The position numbers were made by a program, and so were the translations under genes. Of a stretch of DNA of 64,000 nucleotides, positions 9,328-20,359 are shown in pieces. The stretch's first letter is position 1, and every line of letters starts with the position of its first letter. Location: contig NZ_SZYH01000001.1 of assembly GCF_005298175.1 (NCBI RefSeq), positions 3,038,001 through 3,102,000 of the forward strand, read 5' to 3'. The notes beneath the pieces are model-generated. The model was not told where the DNA came from, ran no database searches, and saw only the letters and a list, made by a program, of their open reading frames with translations. The stretch is from Marinobacter panjinensis (GTDB taxonomy: Bacteria > Pseudomonadota > Gammaproteobacteria > Pseudomonadales > Oleiphilaceae).

Positions 9328-10524
9328 TTAAAGCCCGAGAATCATTTTCGACACGATGTTTTTCTGGATCTCGTTGGATCCGCCGAAAATCGACAGTTTA
9401 CGGTTGTTGAAGTACTGGGCTGAGAGTGGCGCAGCGTTTTCGTCCGACAGGAACTCGCCGTCATAGTCCAGGTCCAGCTCTTCCTCCACAAATGGCAGAG
9501 CGTAAGGCCCGATCGCGCGGCGGGCGAGATCGTTGATGGACTGGCGGATCTCGGTGCCTTTCACCTTCAGCATCGAACTTTCCGCGCCCGGCACGCCACC
9601 ACCTTCAACCGAGGCAATGATGCGCAGGTTGCTGATGGCTGCGGCGGTCAGATCGATTTCCAGTTTGGCGATGCGCTGGCTGAAGGTCGGGTCTTCGATC
9701 AACGGTTTGCCATTTTTCATCCGGCGGCTGGACAGTTGCTTGAGGTGCGACAGTGTCGCCTTGGACATGCCAATACCTGCCAGACCGGTGCGCTCGTACG
9801 TGAGCAGGAACTTGGCGTAGGTCCAGCCCTTGTCTTCCTCGCCGACAAGGTTTTCCACCGGCACCTTCACGTCCTGGAAGAAGACTTCGTTGACTTCGTG
9901 TTCGCCATCGAGGGTGATGACCGGGCGCACGGTAATGCCCGGTGTGTTCATGTCGATCAGCAGGAACGAAATGCCTTCCTGTTTCTTGACCTCGGTGTTG
10001 GTGCGCACCAGGCAGAAGATCATGTTGGCGTGTTGGCCCAGGGTGGTCCAGGCCTTCTGGCCGTTGACGATGTAATGATCGCCGTCGCGTACCGCGCGAG
10101 TGTTGAGGGAGGCCAGGTCGGAGCCGGCGCCGGGCTCGGAATAGCCCTGGCACCACCAGTCCTCGCCGCTGAGAATGCGCGGCAGGTACTTCTGCTTCTG
10201 TTCTTCGTTACCAAACTTGATAATCACCGGCGCTACCATGTTCACCCCGAACGGGATGGAGCGGGGTGCGCCGTAACGGCATGACTCTTCATCCCAGATA
10301 TGCTTCTGCACTGGCGTCCACTTTACACCACCATACTCTTCCGGCCAGTGGGTAGCGTACCAGCCCTGTTTGCAGAGGATTTTCTGCCACCGCAGATGGT
10401 CCTCTTTGGACAGGCGCCGGAATCCTTTTACTTTGTCGGCGATGTCCGCCGGCAGCTTCTCATCCAGGAACGCTCTTACCTCGTCACGGAAAGCAAGTTC
10501 CTCGGCAGTGTAGTTCATGTTCAT
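9328..10524 (-). CDS. Acyl-CoA dehydrogenase (second of an adjacent pair)
   Basis: A 398-residue acyl-CoA dehydrogenase with the flavin-contact segment CQGYSEPGAGSDLASL and the C-terminal motif FGGSNEIQKNIVSKMILGL. The start is placed at ATG 10524 (MNMNYTAEELAFRDEV), where a GAGG ribosome-binding site precedes it; the longer frame adds nine basic residues unlike the family. It follows the glutaryl-CoA dehydrogenase gene by 30 bp and precedes the other dehydrogenase by 10 bp. It is probably the partner in a two-subunit enzyme. The substrate is not predictable from sequence. Confidence 0.88.
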   Translation of the reverse strand: MNMNYTAEELAFRDEVRAFLDEKLPADIADKVKGFRRLSKEDHLRWQKILCKQGWYATHWPEEYGGVKWTPVQKHIWDEESCRYGAPRSIPFGVNMVAPVIIKFGNEEQKQKYLPRILSGEDWWCQGYSEPGAGSDLASLNTRAVRDGDHYIVNGQKAWTTLGQHANMIFCLVRTNTEVKKQEGISFLLIDMNTPGITVRPVITLDGEHEVNEVFFQDVKVPVENLVGEEDKGWTYAKFLLTYERTGLAGIGMSKATLSHLKQLSSRRMKNGKPLIEDPTFSQRIAKLEIDLTAAAISNLRIIASVEGGGVPGAESSMLKVKGTEIRQSINDLARRAIGPYALPFVEEELDLDYDGEFLSDENAAPLSAQYFNNRKLSIFGGSNEIQKNIVSKMILGL

Positions 10525-10554
10525 CGGATAACCTCGTTTGCGTTTGTGCAAAAA

Positions 10555-11724
10555 TCAGCCGAATGCCTGAATTCCGGTCTGGCCACGGCCCAGGATCAGA
10601 GCGTGGACATCGTGGGTACCTTCATAGGTATTGACCGCTTCCAGATTCATCACATGGCGAATCACGTGGTATTCGTCGGAGATGCCATTGCCGCCGTGCA
10701 TGTCGCGGGCAACCCGGGCGATGTCCAGGGACTTGCCGCAGTTGTTGCGCTTGAGCAGGGATACAGCATCCGGTGTCGCATCGCCGGAATCCATCATGCG
10801 GCCCAGTTGCAACACGGCTTGCAGGCCGATGGTAATTTCGGTCTGCATGTCCACCAGCTTTTTCTGAATCAGCTGGGTGGCGGCCAGAGGCCTGCCGAAC
10901 TGTTTGCGTTCGAGGGTGTAGTTACGGGCAGCGTGCCAGCAGAACTCGGCGGCGCCCAGAGAGCCCCAGCTGATGCCGTAGCGGGCCTTGGTCAGACAAC
11001 TGAGCGGACCTTTCAGGCCTTCCACGTCGAGCTTGTTCTCGTCTGGTACAAACACCTCGTCCATAAAGATGGAACCGGTTTCGGAGGCGCGCAGAGAGAA
11101 CTTGCCTTCGATCTTCGGCGTGTCCAGGCCCTTGCCGTTTTCGCGCTCGATCACGAAGCCGGTCACCACGCCATCAAGCTTGCCCCATACCACACAGATA
11201 TCGGCGATCGGGGAGTTGGTAATCCAGGTTTTGGAGCCACTCACCAGATAGCCACCGTCCACCTTCTTTGCGCGGGTTTCCATGCCGCCGGGATCAGAGC
11301 CGTGGTTGGGTTCAGTCAAGCCAAAGCAGCCAACGTATTCGCCGGAAGCCAGTTTGGGCAGGATGCGTTTCTTCAGTGCTTCCTGGCCGTAGCTGAAGAT
11401 GGGGTACATCACCAGTGACGACTGCACGCTCAGGGCCGAGCGGTAGGCGGAATCCACCCGCTCTACTTCGCGGGCGATCAGGCCGTAGCACACGTGGTTG
11501 AGGCCCGGGCCGCCGTACTCTTCCGGCAGGGTGGCGCCGAGCATGCCCAGATCGCCCATGTCGGTAAAGATGGAACGGTCGAACTTCTCGTGCCGGTTCG
11601 CTTCGGTGATGCCGGGCATCAGGCGCTGGTCGCAGAAGGAACGGATACTGTCCCGAACCTGACGCTCGGTTTCATCCAGTTGCTTGTCAAATTGCAGCAG
11701 GTCATTCCAGGGTCCGGAAGCCAT
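10555..11724 (-). CDS. gcdH: Glutaryl-CoA dehydrogenase
   Basis: A 389-residue protein with clear glutaryl-CoA dehydrogenase signatures: [30 protein letters not shown] and the catalytic region [16 protein letters not shown]. Family enzymes oxidise and decarboxylate glutaryl-CoA to crotonyl-CoA in lysine, tryptophan and dicarboxylate breakdown. ATG 11724 is chosen because AGGAGAGA precedes it and the protein then starts like family members; the frame opens 13 codons earlier inside the thiolase gene. It lies 19 bp downstream of a 3-oxoadipyl-CoA-type thiolase, so the operon looks aimed at a dicarboxylyl-CoA or related acid. Confidence 0.92.
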   Translation of the reverse strand: MASGPWNDLLQFDKQLDETERQVRDSIRSFCDQRLMPGITEANRHEKFDRSIFTDMGDLGMLGATLPEEYGGPGLNHVCYGLIAREVERVDSAYRSALSVQSSLVMYPIFSYGQEALKKRILPKLASGEYVGCFGLTEPNHGSDPGGMETRAKKVDGGYLVSGSKTWITNSPIADICVVWGKLDGVVTGFVIERENGKGLDTPKIEGKFSLRASETGSIFMDEVFVPDENKLDVEGLKGPLSCLTKARYGISWGSLGAAEFCWHAARNYTLERKQFGRPLAATQLIQKKLVDMQTEITIGLQAVLQLGRMMDSGDATPDAVSLLKRNNCGKSLDIARVARDMHGGNGISDEYHVIRHVMNLEAVNTYEGTHDVHALILGRGQTGIQAFG

Positions 11725-11743
11725 GGTGTCTCTCCTCAGAAAA

Positions 11744-12949
11744 TTAGTCGGTTGCTCGTTCAATCACAGCAGCAATGCCCTGGCCGACGCCAATGCACAT
11801 GCTGATCAATGCGTAACGACCGCCGCTGCGCTCAAGCTGGCGCGTGGCAGTCAATGCGATCCGTGCGCCGGACGCCCCCAATGGGTGGCCGACAGCAATG
11901 GCGCCGCCGTTGGGGTTCAGCCGGGAATCGGTCGGGTCTATGCCCAGTCTGGTGGTGCAGCCGAGAACCTGGGCGGCGAACGCCTCGTTAATCTCGATCA
12001 CGTCCATATCGTGGATCTCCAGCCCGGCGCGAGCGAGTGCTTTTTCGCTCGCAGGCACGGGGCCATAACCCATCACGCGGGGCGGCACCCCGGCAATGGC
12101 AGCGGATACGATGCGGGCGCGGGGGCGGATGCCAGCGCGCTCGCCTGCTTCGCGGGAACCCACGATCAACGCTGCGGCGCCGTCATTGATGCCGGAGGCA
12201 TTGCCGGCGGTAACCACACCACCTTCGAACAGTGGTCGCAGGCCAGCCAGCGCTTCGACAGTGGACTGCGGACGCGGATGCTCATCGCGGCTCACGCTGA
12301 CCGGCGGTTTCTTGCGGCCCTGGGGCACATCAATGGCCAGTATCTCTTCATTATAGAAGCCGTTGTTCAGGGCGGCATCGTAACGGGCCTGACTCTGGGC
12401 GGCGAAGGCGTCCACCGCGTCGCGGTTCAGGTTCAGTTCCCGGGCGATGTTGTCGGCGGTTTCGGGCATGGTGTCAGTGCCGAATGCCGCTTCAACGCGG
12501 GGGTTGGGGAAACGCGCGCCGATGGTGCTGTCGAAGGCGCGGAAGTCGCGACTGAATGGACTTTCGCTCTTGGCCATTACGAACGGTGCCCGGCTCATGC
12601 TCTCGGCACCGCCGGCCACAAACAGCTCGCCTTCGCCACAGCGCACTGCCCGTGCGGCGTCGATGATGGCAGCCAGGCCGGAGCCGCAGAGGCGGTTGAC
12701 GGTCAGGCCACCGGCCTCAACCGGCAGGCCGGCCATCAAACCGGCGTGGCGGGCCAGGTTGCGGGCGTCTTCGCCGGCCTGGTTGGTACAGCCGGCAATT
12801 ACGTCTTCGTAGAGCTCAGGGGGGAATGCGTTGCGCTCGACCAGAGCCTGGATGACACTGGCCAACAGGTCATCCGGACGTACTTTCGCCAGTGCCCCGG
12901 CGTGTCGACCGAAGGGGGTTCTCAACCCATCGTAGATAAATGCGCTCAT
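11744..12949 (-). CDS. Acetyl-CoA C-acyltransferase, 3-oxoadipyl-CoA thiolase type
   Basis: A 401-residue thiolase that would cleave a 3-oxoacyl-CoA with CoA to release acetyl-CoA. The acyl-accepting Cys is in NRLCGSGL, and the C-terminal His and Cys motifs are [19 protein letters not shown] and SMCIGVGQG. The segment [11 protein letters not shown] resembles PcaF/PaaJ thiolases acting on 3-oxoadipyl-CoA. ATG 12949 follows GGGAGA. It is the first gene of the minus-strand operon, with a divergent promoter region of about 200 bp on its 5' side. Assignment to a particular pathway is tentative; general fatty-acyl thiolase activity is possible. Confidence 0.88.
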   Translation of the reverse strand: MSAFIYDGLRTPFGRHAGALAKVRPDDLLASVIQALVERNAFPPELYEDVIAGCTNQAGEDARNLARHAGLMAGLPVEAGGLTVNRLCGSGLAAIIDAARAVRCGEGELFVAGGAESMSRAPFVMAKSESPFSRDFRAFDSTIGARFPNPRVEAAFGTDTMPETADNIARELNLNRDAVDAFAAQSQARYDAALNNGFYNEEILAIDVPQGRKKPPVSVSRDEHPRPQSTVEALAGLRPLFEGGVVTAGNASGINDGAAALIVGSREAGERAGIRPRARIVSAAIAGVPPRVMGYGPVPASEKALARAGLEIHDMDVIEINEAFAAQVLGCTTRLGIDPTDSRLNPNGGAIAVGHPLGASGARIALTATRQLERSGGRYALISMCIGVGQGIAAVIERATD

Positions 12950-13047
12950 GGCATCTCCCGTTTCATCAGCAGACAAGTTCCTATTGTGGTCCTCTCTTCA
13001 AAAGTAAGAAAGGTTTCGGACTTGTCTTGTCATTAATGTTGATATAG

Positions 13048-13082
13048 TTTCGTATAGCGGAATTAAGTTTTGTATATCGACA
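13048..13082. promoter_or_regulatory. Candidate operator pair in divergent promoter region
   Basis: Two related 15-mers, TTTCGTATAGCGGAA (13048-13062) and TTTTGTATATCGACA (13068-13082), start exactly 20 bp apart. They lie between the thiolase operon (minus) and the membrane-protein gene (plus). The first is an imperfect 15-bp palindrome of the size IclR-family proteins usually bind. Similar TTTCG-headed boxes precede ghrA and the fadB-like gene, on either side of the iclR gene. The link to that regulator is inference. Confidence 0.4.
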
Positions 13083-13148
13083 GCTAAAGACTAATCCGGG
13101 TCTGTGTGAAATGCAACCGATACCATCATTGAGGGTCGTGAATCTTAT

Positions 13149-14660
13149 ATGAGCCGTTTTCTGGTTCCTGTTGCCGTATTGCTGGAGCTTGTGGCGCTGT
13201 GTTTGGCCAACCCATGGCTCAGCGCGTTGTCCGGCGTGTTGTTCCTGCTTTACTTCCTTTCGGTGCTTGGCAGCCTGCAGGCGTACTCTCGGGCCCTGTT
13301 CGTGTTGTCCGTGGTTATGGTTGGTGGTCTGGGGTTAGCGGGTAAGCTGGGGGCCGACGAACTCATGAGGGCGGCATCCAACGCGGCTTTCTACGCCGCC
13401 TTTCTGGGTAGCCTGGGGATGATGCAGTGCCTGGTGCGCCGGCTGGAGGTGCTGCGGCGCATCCACGATGTGCTGTTGGGGGGCCGCCCGGGATTGCTGT
13501 ACCCGAAATACGCGGTGGTCAGCTGCGGCATCGCCTCGGTGCTGAGCTTCGGAGTGATGAACCTGCTCTGCGGCACCCTGGCAGATACCCTGCGGGAGCG
13601 GGGTATCACCGGCGCCTCACGTCTGCTCTGGTTGCGCAGTGTATTGATCAGTACCCTGCGGGGTTTTGCACTGGTGCCGCTGGTTGCGCCGACCAGTGTG
13701 GCGGTGGCCATTATCACCCGGGAAGTGCCGACCCTGAGCTGGTCAGGGCTGTTGCCTTACGGTATTGGCAGTGCCGTGCTGCTGATACTCGTTGGCTGGT
13801 TTCTTGAGCACAAACGCTTTCGCCTGGTCAGCAGCGAGCGTGAGGCACTGGAACACTGGCCTGACGGCAGTGGCCAACTGGCCCTGCTGGTCACAATTAT
13901 TTTCGTGGCTATGGCGCTGCTGGTGCAGTTTTCCGGCCTGAAAGTGTCGGTGGCGGCAATGCTCACGGTGCCGGTGGTGACCTTCCTTTATATGTGGTGG
14001 CACGACCGCTCGCTGCCGGGCGTGGCCCGGGAGTCGGTGGACAACATGCTGGGCATGAGCAACGAGATGTCCATCTTCGCCGGGTCCGCCGGCCTGGGTG
14101 TTGCCCTGGTGTCGGTGATTCCGGCGGACGCCCTGGCGGGCCTGGCGTCCGGAGAGCTGGGTGTGTTCCTGTTGGCCGCGGGCGGTATGTTGATGATGCC
14201 CATGCTTTCGGCCATCGGCATCATTCCGATTACCGTGTTGAGTGTGCAGGCGGGGCTGATGCCACAACTGGTGGCGGAAGGGGTAGATCCGCTGCCCATT
14301 GCCGCTGCTCTGGTGATCGGGTTTTCCCTGGCGATGATGCTGTCGCCGTTCGGCCCGGCCGTGATGTTGCTTTCGCGATTCGGGCAGGTGTCGCGCTGGG
14401 TGGTGGCATTTGCCTGGAACGGCCTGTTCGTGCTGCTGTCCATTCCATTGTTGCTGATAATGCTTTGGGGCCTGTTCGTGGTTGCGCCGCGGTCAGTAGC
14501 CGCGGCTGGTGTCTACGATGCCGGTGATGGGCTGGCCATTGTGGTGGGCACGGATCTTCCCGGTGATCTGCTCCAGCGTGGCATCCCGCAGGGTGCGGGC
14601 GGAAATGTGCGGCGTGATGGTGATCTCCGGCCGCTGCCAGAACGGGTGCTCGGCGGGTAG
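13149..14660 (+). CDS. Polytopic membrane protein of unknown function
   Basis: A 503-residue protein of which about 450 residues are dense hydrophobic segments (roughly 11-12 predicted helices). It has a helix-breaking region around TLRERGITGASRLLWLRSVL and a repeated-looking second half, so it resembles transporters of the ion-transporter superfamily. I do not recognise a specific family. The final about 56 residues (after VVAP) are Gly/Pro-rich and lie antisense to the ghrA-like coding sequence. They look like read-through of a lost stop rather than real protein. It is divergent from the thiolase/gcdH operon and may import or export a substrate of that pathway. Confidence 0.7.
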   Translation: MSRFLVPVAVLLELVALCLANPWLSALSGVLFLLYFLSVLGSLQAYSRALFVLSVVMVGGLGLAGKLGADELMRAASNAAFYAAFLGSLGMMQCLVRRLEVLRRIHDVLLGGRPGLLYPKYAVVSCGIASVLSFGVMNLLCGTLADTLRERGITGASRLLWLRSVLISTLRGFALVPLVAPTSVAVAIITREVPTLSWSGLLPYGIGSAVLLILVGWFLEHKRFRLVSSEREALEHWPDGSGQLALLVTIIFVAMALLVQFSGLKVSVAAMLTVPVVTFLYMWWHDRSLPGVARESVDNMLGMSNEMSIFAGSAGLGVALVSVIPADALAGLASGELGVFLLAAGGMLMMPMLSAIGIIPITVLSVQAGLMPQLVAEGVDPLPIAAALVIGFSLAMMLSPFGPAVMLLSRFGQVSRWVVAFAWNGLFVLLSIPLLLIMLWGLFVVAPRSVAAAGVYDAGDGLAIVVGTDLPGDLLQRGIPQGAGGNVRRDGDLRPLPERVLGG

Positions 14661-15422
14661 CGGTTCCTGGCGGAACACATCCAGCGAGGCCCGTGCCACA
14701 TGGCCGTCGTCTATCGCCTTGAGCAGGTCGTCTTCCACCAGATGCTCGCCACGGCCGACGTTGATCACCACGGCGCCTGGCATCAGCTGGCTGAAGAGCT
14801 GGTGATTGAGAATGTCGCGGGTTTCCTCGGTCAGCGGCAGTGTGTTTACCAGTACGCGGGTTGAGCCCAGGAAGTCGGGCAGCTTGTCCGCGCCGGCATA
14901 GGTCGTCACCTTGTCCAATGTGTGTTCACTGCGTGCCCAGCCGTGGACCCGGTAATCCAGGTCGGCGAGCGTGCGCGCCACCCGCTTTCCAATATGGCCC
15001 AGCCCCATGACTCCCACTGGCCATTCACTGCGTTTGATCGGCCGGTGAATTTTCCAGACGCCTTGCTGTTGTTGCTCGCGGTAGGTTTCCATGCCGCGGC
15101 TGGCTTCTACCAATTGGTGCAGTACGTATTCCGCCATCTGTACCGACATTCCGGCGTCTTCCAGGCGTACCATGGGCAGGTGAGGTGGCAGGTTGGGCAC
15201 TGCCAGCAGGCCGTCGATCCCGGCACCAAGGTTGAACACCGCCTTCAGCCTTGTCTCCCGCTCGAACAGTTCCGCCGGCGGCTGCCAGACAATGGCGTAA
15301 TCGGCATCCACGGCGGGGCCGTTAGCGTCCCACACATGCACCTCGGCCTCCGGAAGCAGTTCCTTGATGGGCACTGTCCAGCGCTCTGGCTTGGGGTCTC
15401 CGGCAACAAACAGAACCTTCAT
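14493..15422 (-). CDS. ghrA: D-2-hydroxyacid dehydrogenase, GhrA-type glyoxylate/hydroxypyruvate reductase
   Basis: A 309-residue NAD(P)H-dependent reductase. The Rossmann motif VMGLGHIGKRVARTL lies mid-protein. The substrate-side motif NLGAGIDGLL and the NVGRGEHLVEDDLL region are present, and the His of the catalytic pair is in ITPHISA. GhrA enzymes reduce glyoxylate and hydroxypyruvate in the cytoplasm. It converges on the membrane-protein gene with a 168-bp overlap of the 3' ends. The upstream region carries a TTTCG-type box similar to two other sites nearby. The family is secure; the exact physiological substrate is not. Confidence 0.85.
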   Translation of the reverse strand: MKVLFVAGDPKPERWTVPIKELLPEAEVHVWDANGPAVDADYAIVWQPPAELFERETRLKAVFNLGAGIDGLLAVPNLPPHLPMVRLEDAGMSVQMAEYVLHQLVEASRGMETYREQQQQGVWKIHRPIKRSEWPVGVMGLGHIGKRVARTLADLDYRVHGWARSEHTLDKVTTYAGADKLPDFLGSTRVLVNTLPLTEETRDILNHQLFSQLMPGAVVINVGRGEHLVEDDLLKAIDDGHVARASLDVFRQEPLPAEHPFWQRPEITITPHISARTLRDATLEQITGKIRAHHNGQPITGIVDTSRGY

Positions 15423-15466
15423 GTGCTCTCCCGGGATCGTCAGGTGGAAAAAAATTCTTTATAATG

Positions 15467-15494
15467 TTTCGCTTTGCAGAATAATATACCGAAA
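15467..15494. promoter_or_regulatory. Candidate IclR-type box upstream of ghrA
   Basis: TTTCGCTTTGCAGAA at 15467-15481 matches the TTTCG-headed 15-mer at 13048. A reverse-complementary CGAAA arm lies at 15490-15494. The site is 45-72 bp upstream of the ghrA start codon and about 220 bp upstream of the divergent iclR gene. Functional assignment is inference. Confidence 0.35.
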
Positions 15495-15715
15495 TAGGTT
15501 CGTAAACCCGGGTTGGAGTGTCGCAAAAATTGGCCGAGAGTGAAACATTGAGTAACAGTGTTCCATGTTTGGCATGACTTTTGACTCTTTTCAGTACACC
15601 TTGTGGTACTTGACACTTGCAGCCATTAAAATAGCGCAACTTTTCTTCTATCTGACCAAGTTCCCAGCACTGTGGGCTTACCGGATCAGGCAATGCTGTT
15701 GGAGGATGCCCGATT

Positions 15716-16540
15716 ATGAACAATGCAGAAGTCACCCCACCGGATCTGTTGGCGGCGTCCGGCGACGGTGAGCCGGTCAAGCCGGAAAAAGACCGCAAGT
15801 TTGTAGAGGCGCTTTCCCGCGGTCTCGACGTGCTTCGTGCCTTCAGCCAGGGCTCGGTCATTTTGGGGAACCAGGACATCTCGCGCCTGACCGGTTTGCC
15901 GAAACCTACGGTTTCGCGCATGACATACACCCTGACCAAGCTTGGTTACCTCAGCTACAACCCTCAGCTGGAGAAGTACCAGCTCAGCTCTGGCGTTCTG
16001 GCCCTGGGTTACGCGTACGTGTCCAACCTCAAGGTACGCCAACTGGCCAAGCCGTACATGGACGAGTTTGCCCGCCAGACCAACATGTCTGTCGGCCTTA
16101 CCTGCCGCGATCGCCTGCACATGATCTATGTTGAGAACCGGCTACCACCGGAAGCCTCCCTGCTGCGCATGGACATCGGCCTGAAACTGCCCATGGCGAC
16201 CACCTCGGCCGGGCGCGCCTATTACTGTGCCATCTCCGAGAAAGGCCGCAAGGTGATCGATGACGCCATGGAAGCCAAGTATGGCGACGCCTGGCCGGAG
16301 AAGAAGGAGGGTCTGGAGCGCTCGATGGAAGATTTCGAGAAGCACGGTTTCTGTCTCTCCCTCGGCGAGTGGGACCGCAACATCAACTCCGCCGGCGTGC
16401 CCATTCACCTGCAGGACGGCACCATCATGGCGCTGACCTGTGCGGCACCTTCCTACCTGGTGCCCGGTGAAAAGCTGCGTCAGTCCATCGCCCACCAGCT
16501 GGCGATGCTGGCCAGCGATATCGAATCGCTCGGCGTCTGA
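15716..16540 (+). CDS. IclR-family transcriptional regulator
   Basis: A 274-residue regulator with an N-terminal winged helix-turn-helix (about residues 30-90: LSRGLDVLRAFSQGS then ISRLTGLPKPTVSRMTYTL) and a C-terminal IclR effector domain (AKPYMDEFARQTNMSVGLTCRDRL onward). IclR proteins usually control catabolic operons in response to a small acid. ATG 15716 follows TTGGAGGA. It sits between the thiolase/gcdH/ghrA side and the fadB-like gene, and shared boxes upstream of these units make it their likely regulator. A clear terminator follows the gene. Confidence 0.9.
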   Translation: MNNAEVTPPDLLAASGDGEPVKPEKDRKFVEALSRGLDVLRAFSQGSVILGNQDISRLTGLPKPTVSRMTYTLTKLGYLSYNPQLEKYQLSSGVLALGYAYVSNLKVRQLAKPYMDEFARQTNMSVGLTCRDRLHMIYVENRLPPEASLLRMDIGLKLPMATTSAGRAYYCAISEKGRKVIDDAMEAKYGDAWPEKKEGLERSMEDFEKHGFCLSLGEWDRNINSAGVPIHLQDGTIMALTCAAPSYLVPGEKLRQSIAHQLAMLASDIESLGV

Positions 16541-16588
16541 TTCGACACCGGAGCAAGGAGCTGCCCGCCAGCTACCCGAACTTCTGTC

Positions 16589-16622
16589 TAAAGCCCTGGG
16601 ATTTGTCTCAGGGCTTTTTTTG
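16589..16622 (+). terminator. Rho-independent terminator after iclR-like gene
   Basis: Stem AAGCCCTG (16591-16598) pairs with CAGGGCTT (16609-16616) around a 10-nt loop and is followed by a T-run. It separates the regulator from the fadB-like gene. Confidence 0.9.
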
Positions 16623-16682
16623 TATCCGCGATTTAAATGGAGGTTGAAACCAGTGGTAAACTTGTATTAAATCGTACTTATG

Positions 16683-16697
16683 TTTCGCTTGTTAAAA
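16683..16697. promoter_or_regulatory. TTTCG-headed box upstream of fadB-like gene
   Basis: TTTCGCTTGTTAAAA, preceded by ATG as in the ghrA-side site (ATGTTTCGCTT shared), lies 30-44 bp upstream of the fadB-like start. It is the weakest member of the proposed IclR box set. Confidence 0.25.
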
Positions 16698-16726
16698 CTA
16701 CATTCCATATAAAGCGAGGAGAAATT

Positions 16727-18820
<2,094 letters not shown>

Positions 18821-18840
18821 TCCCCGGTCCCGTCGATCCT

Positions 18841-18930
18841 GTAGGTCGGATTAGGCGCAGCCGTAATCCGACAACGCTGTCGAAACGCTCAACCTGGTGT
18901 CGGATTACGGCTGCGCCTAATCCGACCTAC
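18841..18930. repeat. REP-like pair: 33-bp perfect inverted repeat
   Basis: Two units (18841-18873 and 18898-18930) are perfect reverse complements separated by 24 nt. Each unit is itself palindromic (TCGGATTA ... TAATCCGA with a GC-rich centre). One end reads GTAGGTCGG and the other CCGACA. Paired in transcript they would form a long hairpin between the fadB-like and thiolase genes. It may attenuate or stabilise mRNA; that is inference. Confidence 0.9.
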
Positions 18931-18958
18931 GTGTACACCGATTATGAAGGACACTGTT

Positions 18959-20143
18959 ATGTCTGATGCCGTTATTGTCTCCACCGCACGCACGGGGCTT
19001 GGTAAATCCTACCGTGGTGCCCTCAACAACACCCATTCTGTGGATCTGGCGGGTCATGTGATCCGGCACGCCGTCGAGCGTGCGGGCATCGACCCGAGCA
19101 TTGTTGAAGACGTGATCCTTGGCGCCACCTTCCACGAAGGTGCCCAGGGCAAGAACATCGCTCGCCTGGCGGCGATTCGTGCCGGTCTGCCGGTGACGAC
19201 TGCTGGGCTGTCCATCAACCGGTTCTGCAGCTCCGGCCTTCAGTCCATTGCCATTGCCGCTCAGCGGGTGGTCTCCGAGAAAGTGCCGGCCATGGTGGCT
19301 GGTGGTGTCGAATCCATTTCCATGGTGCAGAACGACAAGCTCAACAGCTTCCACGCCACCAATGACTGGCTAATGAAGAACAAGCCTGAGTTGTACCTGG
19401 CGATGATTGAAACCGCTGATATTGTGGCCCAGCGCTATGGTGTCAGCCGTGAGTCCCAGGACGAGTACGCGTTGATTTCCCAGCAGCGCACCGCTGCCGC
19501 TCAGGAAGCTGGCAAGTTCGACGACGAGATTGTGCCCTTCGACGCCACCATGATGCTGAAGGACAAGGAAACCGGGGACATCAGTTATAAGGATGTCACC
19601 CTGACCCGTGACGAGTGCAACCGCCCGAACACCACACTGGAAGGCCTGCAAGGCCTGAATCCGGTGCGTGGGGACAATCACTTTGTCACCGCCGGCAATG
19701 CGTCGCAGCTCTCGGACGGTGCGTCTGTGTGCACGGTGATGAACAGCACTTACGCAGAGAAGCACAACATCGAGCCCATGGGCATCTTCCGTGGCTTTGC
19801 GGTTGCTGGCTGTGAGCCTGATGAGATGGGTATTGGCCCGGTCTTCGCCATTCCGCGCCTGTTGGAGCGTACCGGTCTGAAGATGGACGACATTGATCTG
19901 TGGGAGCTGAACGAAGCCTTCGCGTCACAGGTGGTCTACTGCCGCGATCGTCTGGGCATTCCCATGGAAAAGCTGAACGTGAACGGCGGCTCCATCTCTG
20001 TTGGCCACCCTTACGGCGTCACTGGCTCACGTTTGACTGGCCATGCCCTGATTGAAGGCAAGCGTCGAGGTGCAAAATACGTTGTCGTGACCATGTGCAT
20101 CGGTGGTGGCCAGGGGGCTGCTGGGCTCTTTGAGGTGGTTTAA
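18959..20143 (+). CDS. Acetyl-CoA acyltransferase (FadA-like thiolase)
   Basis: A 394-residue thiolase performing the last beta-oxidation step. The nucleophile is Cys90 in [10 protein letters not shown], with [19 protein letters not shown] and [15 protein letters not shown] at the C-terminus. ATG 18959 is preferred to ATG 18944 because AAGGA is then suitably spaced and the protein starts [12 protein letters not shown] like relatives. It would act with the FadB/J-like enzyme upstream. REP-like palindromes flank the gene on both sides. Chain-length preference cannot be judged. Confidence 0.9.
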   Translation: MSDAVIVSTARTGLGKSYRGALNNTHSVDLAGHVIRHAVERAGIDPSIVEDVILGATFHEGAQGKNIARLAAIRAGLPVTTAGLSINRFCSSGLQSIAIAAQRVVSEKVPAMVAGGVESISMVQNDKLNSFHATNDWLMKNKPELYLAMIETADIVAQRYGVSRESQDEYALISQQRTAAAQEAGKFDDEIVPFDATMMLKDKETGDISYKDVTLTRDECNRPNTTLEGLQGLNPVRGDNHFVTAGNASQLSDGASVCTVMNSTYAEKHNIEPMGIFRGFAVAGCEPDEMGIGPVFAIPRLLERTGLKMDDIDLWELNEAFASQVVYCRDRLGIPMEKLNVNGGSISVGHPYGVTGSRLTGHALIEGKRRGAKYVVVTMCIGGGQGAAGLFEVV

Positions 20144-20205
20144 CTTCATTGGCCTGATGGTTTGGTGGCTGGGTCCGGGGTGGGGTGACCTGACAACTTT
20201 GGCTT

Positions 20206-20328
20206 TGTCGGATTACGCTTCGCTAATCCGACCTACATGGTTAATCCGGCCATCGTAGCTATCGCCAATGCACTACGTAGGTCGGATTTACCCGTGAAGG
20301 GCATAAAAGGCGAAGCGTAATCCGACAA
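20206..20328. repeat. Two REP-like palindromic units between thiolase and acyl-CoA dehydrogenase genes
   Basis: Unit 20206-20236 runs from TGTCGGATTACGC to TAATCCGACCTAC. Unit 20277-20328 is an inverted, longer variant with the same ends (GTAGGTCGGATT ... TAATCCGACA) and an enlarged centre. Together they repeat the head-to-head arrangement seen at 18841-18930. Confidence 0.88.
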
Positions 20329-20359
20329 CACTGCTGACAGATACCAAGAGTGCGAGGCC

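Noticed and set aside
18944..18958. Earlier ATG for the FadA-like thiolase
   Set aside because: It adds five residues and would use no ribosome-binding site, while ATG 18959 has AAGGA at proper spacing.
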